This document shows positions 6,524 through 14,182 of a stretch of DNA of 15,398 nucleotides, in pieces. Position numbers and translations under genes: made by a program. The DNA comes from JBBSUX01 sp038234045 (GTDB taxonomy: Bacteria; Pseudomonadota; Gammaproteobacteria; Burkholderiales; Burkholderiaceae_C): the NCBI GenBank assembly GCA_038234045.1, contig JBBSUX010000054.1, positions 1 through 15,398 on the forward strand. Direction: 5' to 3'. The first letter of the stretch is position 1, and every line of letters begins with the position of its first letter. The notes beneath the pieces were generated by a model, which was not told where the DNA came from, searched no databases, and saw only the letters and a list, made by a program, of their open reading frames with translations.

Positions 6524-9019
6524 TCAGGGCTGCAGCGAGATCCGTTCTCGTGTGGCTTTTTCCACCTCGCTTCGGGAATAGGTCAGCGGAAAATACTTGC
6601 CGCCTGCCCAGGTCGCAGCGAGGTCGCGGTAATGAGGATCCGCCGGGTTGCCCGATTGCCCGGGCGTGTTGACCACCCGCGATGCGTCCCAGTTGCCGAC
6701 GTCCACCACCATGCGGAAGGATGCTCCTGCAGTCAGCTGATAGGTTTGTGGGTTGTAGCTCGTAGCCATCGGGGTCGCCCAAGAGCCGCCAACCGGGCCG
6801 GCGCTCACGTTCAGGCGTTTTCGTGTGGCCGCGTCCACCACACCAGACAGCGGATGAACGAAATTGGCCCGGTGCAACGTACCCCAGCGCCATTGGCTGC
6901 TATCGGGACCGAGCTTGCTGGAGATTTGCTCCATGGCCGGGCCGATCGCTGCAAGCAGCACCGCGTCACGCTCTGATGGGCTCATCCAACCATCGGGATT
7001 CTCGAGCACCGTGATCATGCGGGTCGGACTGGTGTCCTTGGCAAAGGCACGCTCGTTGCTGGCGAGTACCTTGTTGGTGAAGCCCTGTTTCAGCGTATTG
7101 CTGCTCCACACCTCGTACACCGCAGCGGCCGCGCTGTCGGCCGCCATCGTGCCGTCCCAGCCCTTGAGCAACGCCAGCCCCTTCGCGGTTTGGGGGTCCG
7201 TACTGCGGAGCGGTGCGATCAGCTTTAACAGGCGCTGCGCCGGTACGGCGACGATGTCGGTCTGCCACGCCTCGGAATCCTCAACGCTCAATTTTTTGCC
7301 TGACCTGGCCGCCTGCTCGAACAGGGAATGCAGGCGCTGTGCACGGGCCGGGTCGGCCCATTCATAGCCCACACCCTTCTGGTACATCGGGTGGGCAGGC
7401 GGAATGTTGTTCGCATTGGCCGTCACCACGTAGCCCCGGGGCGGATTGAATTCCCACGGCAACTCATCGCCATTGCGGTACCCAGTCCATTCGAACCGAC
7501 CGTCGCCTGGCACAGGCATCAGACCGTCCCAGTTGTTGCGGATGGGTGTGAGCCCACCGGGTATCCAGCCGATGTTGCCGCTGGTGTCTGCATACACCTG
7601 ATTCTCGCCGGGGGCGCCCCACCGATTCATGGCGGCGCGGAACTGATCCCAGTTCTGCGCGCGCATGTAATCCATGGAGCCGAAATAAGGCGCCATGCCG
7701 AGATCGAGCCAAGCGGCGCGCAACGCGAACGCGCGGCCCTTGTCGGTGGCAAGCACCGGGCCGTGGCGCGTGTACCAGTTCTCCACGCTGCGTGGCGCGG
7801 CCTCGCCCCTCACCGCGATGGTTTCCACCACCTTGACCATCGGCTCCCAGCGTCCTTGATACTTGTATTCGTGCGCGTTCGCTGGATTGGTCTGGTAGAC
7901 GTAGAGATCCTCCTGATCCATGTAGAAGCGCGTGAGACCGAAAGCAATGCGTCCGTTGTGACCGATGGAAATGCCCGGCAGGAAAGGTTCCCCAGCACCG
8001 ATCACGTCCATGCCCGGAGCAGACAGGTGCGAGATATAGCGCAGGCTGGGCGCGCCGTGAGCGCGGTGCGGGTCGTTGGCAAGTATTGGACGCCCCGTTG
8101 TCGTCATGCTAGGCGCGATCGTCCAGTTGTTGCTGCCGTAGTTGGCTTGGGTAAAAGTGTCGTCCTTCTGTACCGTGGAATCGGCCAATGCGAGGCGCTG
8201 ATCGGCCGTCATCTGCGCGATGCCTGAGGCACGCACGGTCACGTTGTCCTTGGTGAAGCGGGGGCCGGCAGTGGCGAGCGCATAGGCACGCTTCAGCTCC
8301 GCCGACGGGAGCCCGCAAACCTCCAGTCCCTCGGGAACTTTTGGCCGGACATCCGGAACCAGCTCGCGGCGCAGCCAGTCGACCCGCGCTCCGTTCTGCT
8401 TGCCGTCGCAGAAGGCCTGGGCCCGATCAACCTCGCCGGTGAAGTTCAGCGTAAGGCCATGATGACGAATGCGAACCGTGTCTTCTGCCGACCACCGGGA
8501 CGGCTGGTACCCCAGCAGCCTGAACTCCTCCGGCAGCAGTGCGGGGTTGGCCTGCACCTGCGCCACATACGCGTTCACACCGGCCACGAAGGCTTCCGCC
8601 ACGCGTTTGGAATCCGATCCATAAGCCAGCCATTCGCGATAAAGGTCACCGCGGAAAAGCACCGATCGCGCCGCGCGGTCGCTATCGACCCACGCTGGGC
8701 CAAAGTCCTTGGCCATTTCGCCAAGCCCACGTTTGCGCCACAGGTCCATCTGCCACAGGCGGTCATGCGCGGCGACATAACCCTGGACCATGAATGCGTC
8801 ATAGGTAGTGCCGGCGTAAATGTGGGGAACACCCCATTTGTCAATCAGCACCTCGGCCGGCTTCTCAAGTCCAGCGATGTGGGCGGAGCTGACCTTGCGG
8901 GCGCCATCGTTACCTGCGAGCGAGGTACAACCCGCTGCCACAAGCGCTGCGACTAGCGGCAATGCGAGTCGCAGCCGGGAGGCAGTCCGAAAGGGAAATC
9001 GATTCTGTGAAGTTGTCAT
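6524..9019 (-). CDS. Penicillin acylase family protein (peptidase S45, Ntn hydrolase), predicted lipoprotein
   Basis: Hydrolyses an amide bond in an N-acyl compound; the family includes penicillin G acylase, cephalosporin acylases and acyl-homoserine-lactone acylases. 831 residues, within family range. The N-terminus is a lipoprotein signal: positive start, hydrophobic 19-29, lipobox VAAGC with C31 as lipid attachment. The alpha part carries WGVPHIYAGT and GYVAAHDRLWQMDLWRKRGLGEM. The autocleavage site is YG295-S296-NNW, making S296 the beta-chain N-terminal nucleophile. Beta-chain motifs follow: ILANDPHRAHGAPSLRY, LPGISIGHNGRIAFGLT and GENQVYADTSGNIGW (the Asn that supports the oxyanion hole). 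The start is supported by GAGGAG five bases upstream of the ATG. Preceded by 171 bases and the ThDP enzyme on the same strand; its own promoter is possible (TATTAT at 9071-9066) but no good -35 is seen. Substrate unknown. Intact. Confidence 0.93.
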   Translation of the reverse strand: MTTSQNRFPFRTASRLRLALPLVAALVAAGCTSLAGNDGARKVSSAHIAGLEKPAEVLIDKWGVPHIYAGTTYDAFMVQGYVAAHDRLWQMDLWRKRGLGEMAKDFGPAWVDSDRAARSVLFRGDLYREWLAYGSDSKRVAEAFVAGVNAYVAQVQANPALLPEEFRLLGYQPSRWSAEDTVRIRHHGLTLNFTGEVDRAQAFCDGKQNGARVDWLRRELVPDVRPKVPEGLEVCGLPSAELKRAYALATAGPRFTKDNVTVRASGIAQMTADQRLALADSTVQKDDTFTQANYGSNNWTIAPSMTTTGRPILANDPHRAHGAPSLRYISHLSAPGMDVIGAGEPFLPGISIGHNGRIAFGLTRFYMDQEDLYVYQTNPANAHEYKYQGRWEPMVKVVETIAVRGEAAPRSVENWYTRHGPVLATDKGRAFALRAAWLDLGMAPYFGSMDYMRAQNWDQFRAAMNRWGAPGENQVYADTSGNIGWIPGGLTPIRNNWDGLMPVPGDGRFEWTGYRNGDELPWEFNPPRGYVVTANANNIPPAHPMYQKGVGYEWADPARAQRLHSLFEQAARSGKKLSVEDSEAWQTDIVAVPAQRLLKLIAPLRSTDPQTAKGLALLKGWDGTMAADSAAAAVYEVWSSNTLKQGFTNKVLASNERAFAKDTSPTRMITVLENPDGWMSPSERDAVLLAAIGPAMEQISSKLGPDSSQWRWGTLHRANFVHPLSGVVDAATRKRLNVSAGPVGGSWATPMATSYNPQTYQLTAGASFRMVVDVGNWDASRVVNTPGQSGNPADPHYRDLAATWAGGKYFPLTYSRSEVEKATRERISLQP

Positions 9020-9190
9020 TTGGTCTCCTCAAACCTGCGGTGGATAAGCTTTTTTTCGCCTCCAAATAATAGCGCGATGCTGCGTATTCGAGGAGAGGGT
9101 AAGTGGCCTTGGTTCACGCGCGATAGCTGTCTGCATTTTTTCTTCGCGGCCGCATCGCCGCCCAATCGCTCGCCCCATGAACGCATAGCT

Positions 9191-10945
9191 CTATCGCTGC
9201 TTCTGAGCCGCCAGAGCCTTCTCTCGGATGCTGCCGAGCGTGACGCGTGTGCTGATCACGTCCGGCGACAGCGGCATCAGGATCAGCGTGCCGCATTCGC
9301 TGCGCTCGAGCGCCCGGATCAACGCGGCCTCGAAGCCGGCAGCATCGATAACGCGCTCGGCCGCATAGCCGTACGCAGTAGCCAGTGCGCAGAAATCCGG
9401 ATTCTTCAACCGCGTGCCACTGTTCTCGCCCTCATGCGCGGGGTATTCGCGCTCCTGATGCATTCGGATGGTGCCGAACATGCCGTTGTCCAAAAGCAGA
9501 ATGATGCTGCGGGCGCCGTATTGCACCGCGGTGGCAAGCTCTTGCCCATTCATCAGGAAGTCACCATCCCCGGCGATGGTGAAGACCACGCGCTGGCCCG
9601 CACCAGAGCCTTGGCTCACGATGCCCGCCGCAATACCAGCCGGTACGCCATAACCCATTGCGCCAGACGTAGGCGCGAGCTGAGTCTTGTGGCCACGGGC
9701 AATCCCGGTGAAGCGAAAGTAGCGGTGCAGCCAGCTGGCGAAATTGCCGGCGCCATTGGTCAATACGGCGTCGGGCGGTAGGTGCCGCTGCAAAGCGCTG
9801 ATCACGGCCGGCATGTCCACGGCCCCTGGCTGATTGCTGTCGAGGCCAGCCAAGGCCTGCGGCTGCAGGTTGGCCAGGTAATCGCGGTTGGCAGAGTCAC
9901 TCCACGCTTGCCAGGCACATTCCGCTGGCGACGCCAACGCGGCCAGAGCGCGCGCAGCCGCCGGCAATGTCGCGTTGATGGCGAGCGTTGGTTGATAGAC
10001 CCGCCCCAGCTCCTCGGCTCCGGCGTGGATATGAATCAGCTTCTGACGTGGGAGCGGCGCATCCAATAGCGTGTATCCGCTGGTGGTCATTTCACCTAAC
10101 CTCGGACCGATGGCAAGAATCAGATCGGCGTCGTCACGGATGCGCGCGGTCAACAGTGGATTAATGCCGATGCCAACGTCACCGGCATAGAGCCGATGGT
10201 GGTTGCAAAAGGTGTCCTGAAAACGGAAAGCATTGCCGACCGGCAGATGCCACCGCTCGGCGAATTGCTCCAGAGCGGTCGCCGCGTCGGGCGTCCAGCC
10301 GCTGCCGCCGGCAATGACGAACGGGCGCTTCGAGTTGGAGAGAAGTCCGCGCAGCTTCTCCAGCGCTTCGGGTGTGGGCGCGGCTTCTACGGCTTCCACA
10401 CGCGGCAACGGCGTTGCCTCGACGGTCCTGCGCAGCATGTCTTCGGGCAGCACCAGCACCACCGGGCCGGGACGTCCGTTCATGGCCGTGGCAAAAGCAC
10501 GCGCGATCGCTTCGGGGATGCGGCGGGCATCGTCGATACGCTCCACGCGTTTGGCCATGCCCTTGGTGCTCGGCCCGAAGAAGGTTTGGAAATCAATCTC
10601 CTGGAACGCCTCGCGATCGCGGAAATCGCTGCCCACGTCTCCCACCAGCAGCACCATCGGAGTCGAATCCTGAAATGCCGTGTGCACGCCGATCGACGCA
10701 TTGGTGGCGCCCGGCCCGCGAGTGACGAAGCACACGCCGGGCCTGCGGGTGAGCTTTCCGTGTGCCTCCGCCATGAAGGCGGCCCCACCCTCCTGCCGGC
10801 AGACGACGAAACGAATGCGATCCGCGTAGGCGTGAAAGCCATCCAACACCGCAAGATAGCTTTCGCCAGGAACGCCGAAGGCATGGGTGGTGCCCTGCGC
10901 CGCGAGACACTCGACGATGAGATGGCCGGCCAGCTGGGTGGTCAT
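9191..10945 (-). CDS. Thiamine-diphosphate-dependent enzyme, acetolactate-synthase-like (IlvB family)
   Basis: Cytoplasmic ThDP/Mg2+ enzyme acting on a 2-keto acid by decarboxylation or carboligation. 584 residues with the three standard domains: Pyr domain (about 1-170) with the cofactor-activating Glu E52 in CRQEGGAAFMAE and TRGPGATNASIGVHTAFQDSTP; central domain (about 190-330); PP domain (about 370-560) with the ThDP/Mg motif starting GDG at 459-461 and ending D486-N487, so the first Asn of the usual NN is Asp but the metal-binding second Asn is kept. It differs from biosynthetic IlvB and belongs to a widespread IlvB-like group often annotated only as thiamine pyrophosphate-binding protein. 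No regulatory IlvN subunit is nearby, which argues against branched-chain amino acid synthesis. Start: AAGGAG about ten bases before ATG. Candidates include acetolactate synthase-like, oxo-acid decarboxylase or a catabolic lyase; the reaction is not determinable here. Confidence 0.9.
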   Translation of the reverse strand: MTTQLAGHLIVECLAAQGTTHAFGVPGESYLAVLDGFHAYADRIRFVVCRQEGGAAFMAEAHGKLTRRPGVCFVTRGPGATNASIGVHTAFQDSTPMVLLVGDVGSDFRDREAFQEIDFQTFFGPSTKGMAKRVERIDDARRIPEAIARAFATAMNGRPGPVVLVLPEDMLRRTVEATPLPRVEAVEAAPTPEALEKLRGLLSNSKRPFVIAGGSGWTPDAATALEQFAERWHLPVGNAFRFQDTFCNHHRLYAGDVGIGINPLLTARIRDDADLILAIGPRLGEMTTSGYTLLDAPLPRQKLIHIHAGAEELGRVYQPTLAINATLPAAARALAALASPAECAWQAWSDSANRDYLANLQPQALAGLDSNQPGAVDMPAVISALQRHLPPDAVLTNGAGNFASWLHRYFRFTGIARGHKTQLAPTSGAMGYGVPAGIAAGIVSQGSGAGQRVVFTIAGDGDFLMNGQELATAVQYGARSIILLLDNGMFGTIRMHQEREYPAHEGENSGTRLKNPDFCALATAYGYAAERVIDAAGFEAALIRALERSECGTLILMPLSPDVISTRVTLGSIREKALAAQKQR

Positions 10946-11187
10946 GGGTTGCGCACTCCTTCTTTCACGATGACAAAACCGTCAACAAAAAAGCAAATCA
11001 GTGAGGAATTATCCGTGCCGCTCGCGCGCGCAATTCGAGGGCTCGCAGTTCCAACTGAAGAGACACTCGACGCCCGTGTCGCGGCGCATCGAAGCGCTGC
11101 TTGGCTAATTGCAGCTGCACGGTGATCACTGCAACGTGGTGCGTAGCTCCGTACACCACCAGGTGGGCCTCGAGACCCGCAAAGCCG
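10946..11187. other. 242-base gap upstream of the ThDP enzyme
   Basis: No supported gene. It should hold the promoter for the ThDP gene on the minus strand, where TTGACG (about 10985-10980) resembles a -35 but no matching -10 is apparent. On the plus strand a short frame from GTG at 11001 stops at 11106 and has no family resemblance I can defend. No terminator is visible after coxG. Confidence 0.45.
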
Positions 11188-11763
11188 TCAGCGTGGCCGT
11201 CGGCCGAATGCCTTGCTCAATCTCGAACCAAATGATGCTGCAGCGCTTTCTGAACGAACGCTATTAGCTCCATTATCAATAGCATCATCCGCTGGATGCA
11301 GGCGATGGTGTAGTTCCGTTTCGAATCGGCGAAAGAAGCCGTTGACGACGGTGCCGGCGGCGGCGTCGGTCCAGCGCGCTCCCCATTTGGCGATCTTTCC
11401 GCCGAGCTGAACGTTCAGGCGGTAGTCGAGCACGCATTCGCTGAACTTGCTCGCGCCTGGGGTGGTCGGCTCGATCAGGCGGATGTCGGCCGTGCCGGTG
11501 CCGTGGCCGGCCATGCCGCCGTCACTCTGTACCTCGAGTCGGTAGCTGTCGGGCGCCTCGATGTTCTCCAGCCGCAAGGTGGCACGGATGTGCGTGGTGA
11601 CCGGCCCGAAGCCCAGCACCACCACAAGCGCATAGGCGTTCTGGCCGGTGGGGTCGAAGCGTTCGCAGCCGGGTATGCAGCGCTGCAGCAGTTTCGGATC
11701 GTTCAGGGCCAGCCACGCCTCTTCGCGCGTACAGGCAAGTTGTCGTTGACCATTAATCTGCAT
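11188..11763 (-). CDS. CoxG-like SRPBCC family protein (carbon monoxide dehydrogenase subunit G family)
   Basis: 191 residues. The N-terminal part is the classical CoxG/SRPBCC fold (about 1-145): MQINGQRQLACTREEAWLALND, LLQRCIPGCE, a beta-rich middle with a GMAGHGTGTADIRL stretch, and LGGKIAKWGARWTDAAAGTVVNGFF ahead of the last helix. The tail (about 150-191) is Ser/Ala/Arg-rich. CoxG proteins accompany molybdenum hydroxylases, and some anchor CO dehydrogenase to the membrane; others in the family simply bind hydrophobic ligands. No coxM, coxS, coxL or maturation gene is in the window, so this copy is an orphan and CO oxidation should not be assumed. It starts 39 bases after the MFS stop, close enough for co-transcription. 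No clear Shine-Dalgarno precedes the ATG; the start is chosen from family-like N-terminal wording. Confidence 0.85.
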   Translation of the reverse strand: MQINGQRQLACTREEAWLALNDPKLLQRCIPGCERFDPTGQNAYALVVVLGFGPVTTHIRATLRLENIEAPDSYRLEVQSDGGMAGHGTGTADIRLIEPTTPGASKFSECVLDYRLNVQLGGKIAKWGARWTDAAAGTVVNGFFRRFETELHHRLHPADDAIDNGANSVRSESAAASFGSRLSKAFGRRPR

Positions 11764-11802
11764 GGTTAGATGGTAGCGACGGACCGCTGCGCAACGGAAA
11801 CC

Positions 11803-13071
11803 TTAGGCTGCAACAGCCAGTTCGGGTCGACGTGCGCGACCCACGTTGATGGCGCTCACGATCAGTACGCCCTGCACCAGTGCCAGGCCAAACAGCACGC
11901 CGCGGTACTGGTGCGCGTCCATCAACGCGCCAAAAGCCAGCGGCGCCACCGCCTGCCCGATATCGAGTCCCGCATACACCACGCCATAGACGCGGCCGGT
12001 GGCGTTGGCTGGCGTCGATCGCTTGACCAGCAGATCGCGCGACGGCCCGGCGAATCCGGTGGAAAGACCCATCAAACCGAACAGCACCGGCACGGCAAGC
12101 GGTGGCACATCGGCAAACGCCAATGCCAGCGCCATCAGCGAAGCAAGACCAAAGCCGATACCGACGATGCGTTCACAGCGCTCCGGGTCCTTGGCCAAAA
12201 ACCCGCCCCCCACCATGCCGCAGGCAGCTGCCACCATGTAGATCGTCAGGCACATGGCCGAGTAAGCGAGCGGCGTGTTGTGCAATTGGCGCGCTGCCTC
12301 CGGCGCAAAAGCCTGCACCACGCTGAGCGCGGCGGCATAAAAGAGGAAGAAACCGAAGCACTTCCACACCGCCGGCAGTTTCAGGAAAGCGAAGCCGGAG
12401 CCTTCGGCGGCCTGCGGCCCCTTCTGCCCAGTGGCTTCCTTCACGGCTGCGCTACTCAGCACCAAATGCTTGCGCTGCCAGATCAGCAACAGCAATACCG
12501 CCAGCGCCAATGCACCCGCAGACGCCAGCGCCACCCGCCATGAGAAAGCCACAGCCAGCGGCACCACAAAAGCCGGTGCCAGCGCCCAGCCCAGGCTGCC
12601 GGAAATACCGTGCACGCTGTAGGCATGGCCCAGCCGGGTATGCGCCACGCGCTTGTTGAAGAGGGTGTAGTCCACCGGATGGAACACGCCGTTGCCGATA
12701 CCGCCCACTACCGCGCTCATCAGCAGCATCTCGTAGCTTTGAGCAGCGGCATAACCAAAAGCCGCAAAGGCGATCAGGCCCAGCCCCACGAACAGCACCG
12801 GCCGGGGGCTGAACTTGTCGACGATAAAACCGGAGAGCGCCTGCACCGCGCACGACACCACAAAGAACACCGTCAGCACCAGCCCCAGCTCCGCATAGCC
12901 GACATTAAACGCATCCTTCAGCCACGGAAATAGCGGCGCCAGGATCAGCTGGCTGAAGTGGCTGATGCCGTGCGCCAGGCCAACCAGGCCGATCAGGGCG
13001 ACGTCATCCCGCACGCCGGACCGGTCAGTGGTGTTGGTTTGCGAGGCGGCCGATGCGGTGTTGCGGTTCAT
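11803..13071 (-). CDS. Major facilitator superfamily transporter, Fsr-like exporter type
   Basis: Inner-membrane secondary transporter of about 12 helices, 422 residues. Hydrophobic segments follow the MFS pattern, with a motif-A-like loop GFIVDKFSPRPVLF at about 81-94 and GNGVFHPVDYTLFNK in the first half, wording that recalls fosmidomycin-resistance-type (Fsr) efflux carriers. The second half contains TGFAGPSRDLLVKRSTP and a GRVYGVVYAGLDIGQAVAP stretch typical of drug/metabolite exporters. The start at 13071 (MNRNTASAAS) is preferred: the frame stays open to an ATG at 13170, but that form would add a polar 33-residue extension lying across the start of the divergent regulator gene. It is transcribed away from the AraC regulator across a 64-base gap and leads the minus-strand gene run. 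Direction and substrate of transport are unknown; Fsr-like assignment is moderate. Confidence 0.88.
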   Translation of the reverse strand: MNRNTASAASQTNTTDRSGVRDDVALIGLVGLAHGISHFSQLILAPLFPWLKDAFNVGYAELGLVLTVFFVVSCAVQALSGFIVDKFSPRPVLFVGLGLIAFAAFGYAAAQSYEMLLMSAVVGGIGNGVFHPVDYTLFNKRVAHTRLGHAYSVHGISGSLGWALAPAFVVPLAVAFSWRVALASAGALALAVLLLLIWQRKHLVLSSAAVKEATGQKGPQAAEGSGFAFLKLPAVWKCFGFFLFYAAALSVVQAFAPEAARQLHNTPLAYSAMCLTIYMVAAACGMVGGGFLAKDPERCERIVGIGFGLASLMALALAFADVPPLAVPVLFGLMGLSTGFAGPSRDLLVKRSTPANATGRVYGVVYAGLDIGQAVAPLAFGALMDAHQYRGVLFGLALVQGVLIVSAINVGRARRPELAVAA

Positions 13072-13135
13072 GCGCCCATCGTAGCGAGAGCGACTCCGGC
13101 AGAATGGCGATGAAAAGCCAACTTCTATCGAAATC

Positions 13136-14020
13136 ATGCCAAAACCGGCATCCGTAAAGCTGCCAGCCACTCAGACCCGCGTAGTCTCGCAAACGCCGCA
13201 TCTGTTCGAGCCGACCGAAGCGCGACCCGTGCGCGCCAAGGAACGCTGGCTGGCGGCCGAAACTTTCGTTACGCCGCACCGCCATCCGTGGCCGCAGCTC
13301 ACCAGCTCCGGTAACGGCTTGATCCGGCTCAGTACCGATGCGGGCACCACCATCGTTCCGCCTTCGCGCGCGGTGTGGGTACCAGCCGGCATGGAGCATT
13401 CCATCACGGTGGTTGAAAACGCCCACCTGCGCACCGTCTACCTCTGGCAGCCATTGCCTGAAACCTGGGCCCCCTGCTGGCAGCAGAGCGTGGTGCTTGA
13501 GATGACGCCGCTACTGCAGGCGCTCGCCTTCGCGCTCGACACTACCGCCAACGATGAGCCCCAGCCTGCCGGAATCGGGGCCGACGACGGAGCCGCACAA
13601 CAGAACGGCACCCTGGAACGCGACCGCCTGATCTGGCCGCTGCTCTGCGACGAGCTCGGCCGGGCGCCGCAAGTGCGTATGGGAGTTGCACTGCCCGATG
13701 CGAGTCGCGGCGACAAGCGCCTGCGCGCGATCTGCGAAGCGGTGTTGAGCAATCCGGCCCGGCGCGCGACTCTCCCCGAATGGGCAAGGCAAGCCGGGGC
13801 CAGCGAGCGCACCGCCGCAAGGCTTTTTCGCGACGAGCTCGGTATGAGCTGGCAACAGTGGCGCCAGCAGGCGTTGCTGGCGCACGCATTGCCGCTGTTG
13901 GCGCGCGGGATGCCGGTGGCGCACGTGGCGGCGGCCAGCGGTTATGCCAGCGACAGCGCCTTTACCGCCATGTTCCGCCAGGCAATGGGCCGGTCGCCGC
14001 GGCACTTTAACAAGCGTTAA
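13136..14020 (+). CDS. AraC family transcriptional regulator, NimR-like (cupin + AraC DNA-binding domain)
   Basis: 294 residues. The N-terminal half is a cupin-like sensor: TPHRHPWPQL with H48 and H50, IVPPSRAVWVPAGMEHSI with H88, and HLRTVYLW. The C-terminal half has the two AraC helix-turn-helix motifs: first around 213-236 (LPEWARQAGASERTAARLFR), second around 258-281 (MPVAHVAAASGYASDSAFTA), ending with RQAMGRSPRHF. This domain order matches the NimR/YeaM group, of which E. coli NimR controls the divergent exporter gene nimT. The same divergent arrangement is seen here with an MFS gene, so control of that transporter is the natural inference. No Shine-Dalgarno is visible before the ATG. 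Ligand unknown. Confidence 0.92.
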   Translation: MPKPASVKLPATQTRVVSQTPHLFEPTEARPVRAKERWLAAETFVTPHRHPWPQLTSSGNGLIRLSTDAGTTIVPPSRAVWVPAGMEHSITVVENAHLRTVYLWQPLPETWAPCWQQSVVLEMTPLLQALAFALDTTANDEPQPAGIGADDGAAQQNGTLERDRLIWPLLCDELGRAPQVRMGVALPDASRGDKRLRAICEAVLSNPARRATLPEWARQAGASERTAARLFRDELGMSWQQWRQQALLAHALPLLARGMPVAHVAAASGYASDSAFTAMFRQAMGRSPRHFNKR

Positions 14021-14182
14021 GTCGCCGACTTGCACGCGGAAAAAGGCGAGGACGACTGCGAGACAATCGTCTTCTGCTTGCGGGCTAGCGCACCGGGAAC
14101 CAAAAGCGCTCACCCACCGATACCGCCGCACACAGCCGGCACCCGAACACCAAACTGACACCCACGGAAAAGGAAACCGACC

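Noticed and set aside
10196..11125. Plus-strand open frame of about 310 codons across the ThDP gene start and the following gap
   Set aside because: Mostly antisense to the ThDP enzyme, no recognisable domain, Arg/Gly/His-rich shadow composition.
11109..11208. Plus-strand peptide with faint resemblance to a molybdate-binding TOBE repeat (LQLHGDHCNVV...GLETRKAVSVAV)
   Set aside because: Attractive because CoxG is linked to molybdenum enzymes, but the match is weak, it is preceded by a stop, and its end overlaps the coxG gene; chance is the simpler explanation.
11770..12543. Plus-strand open frame opposite the MFS gene
   Set aside because: His/Gln/Arg-rich translation typical of the complement of a membrane-protein gene; no motif.
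13072..13170. Upstream start giving the MFS protein 33 extra residues
   Set aside because: The extension is polar, unlike the family, and would overlap the start of the divergent regulator gene.
14048..14074. Imperfect hairpin after the AraC gene (GAGGACGA / TCGTCTTC)
   Set aside because: Long loop, one non-Watson-Crick pair and no T run; not convincing as a terminator.
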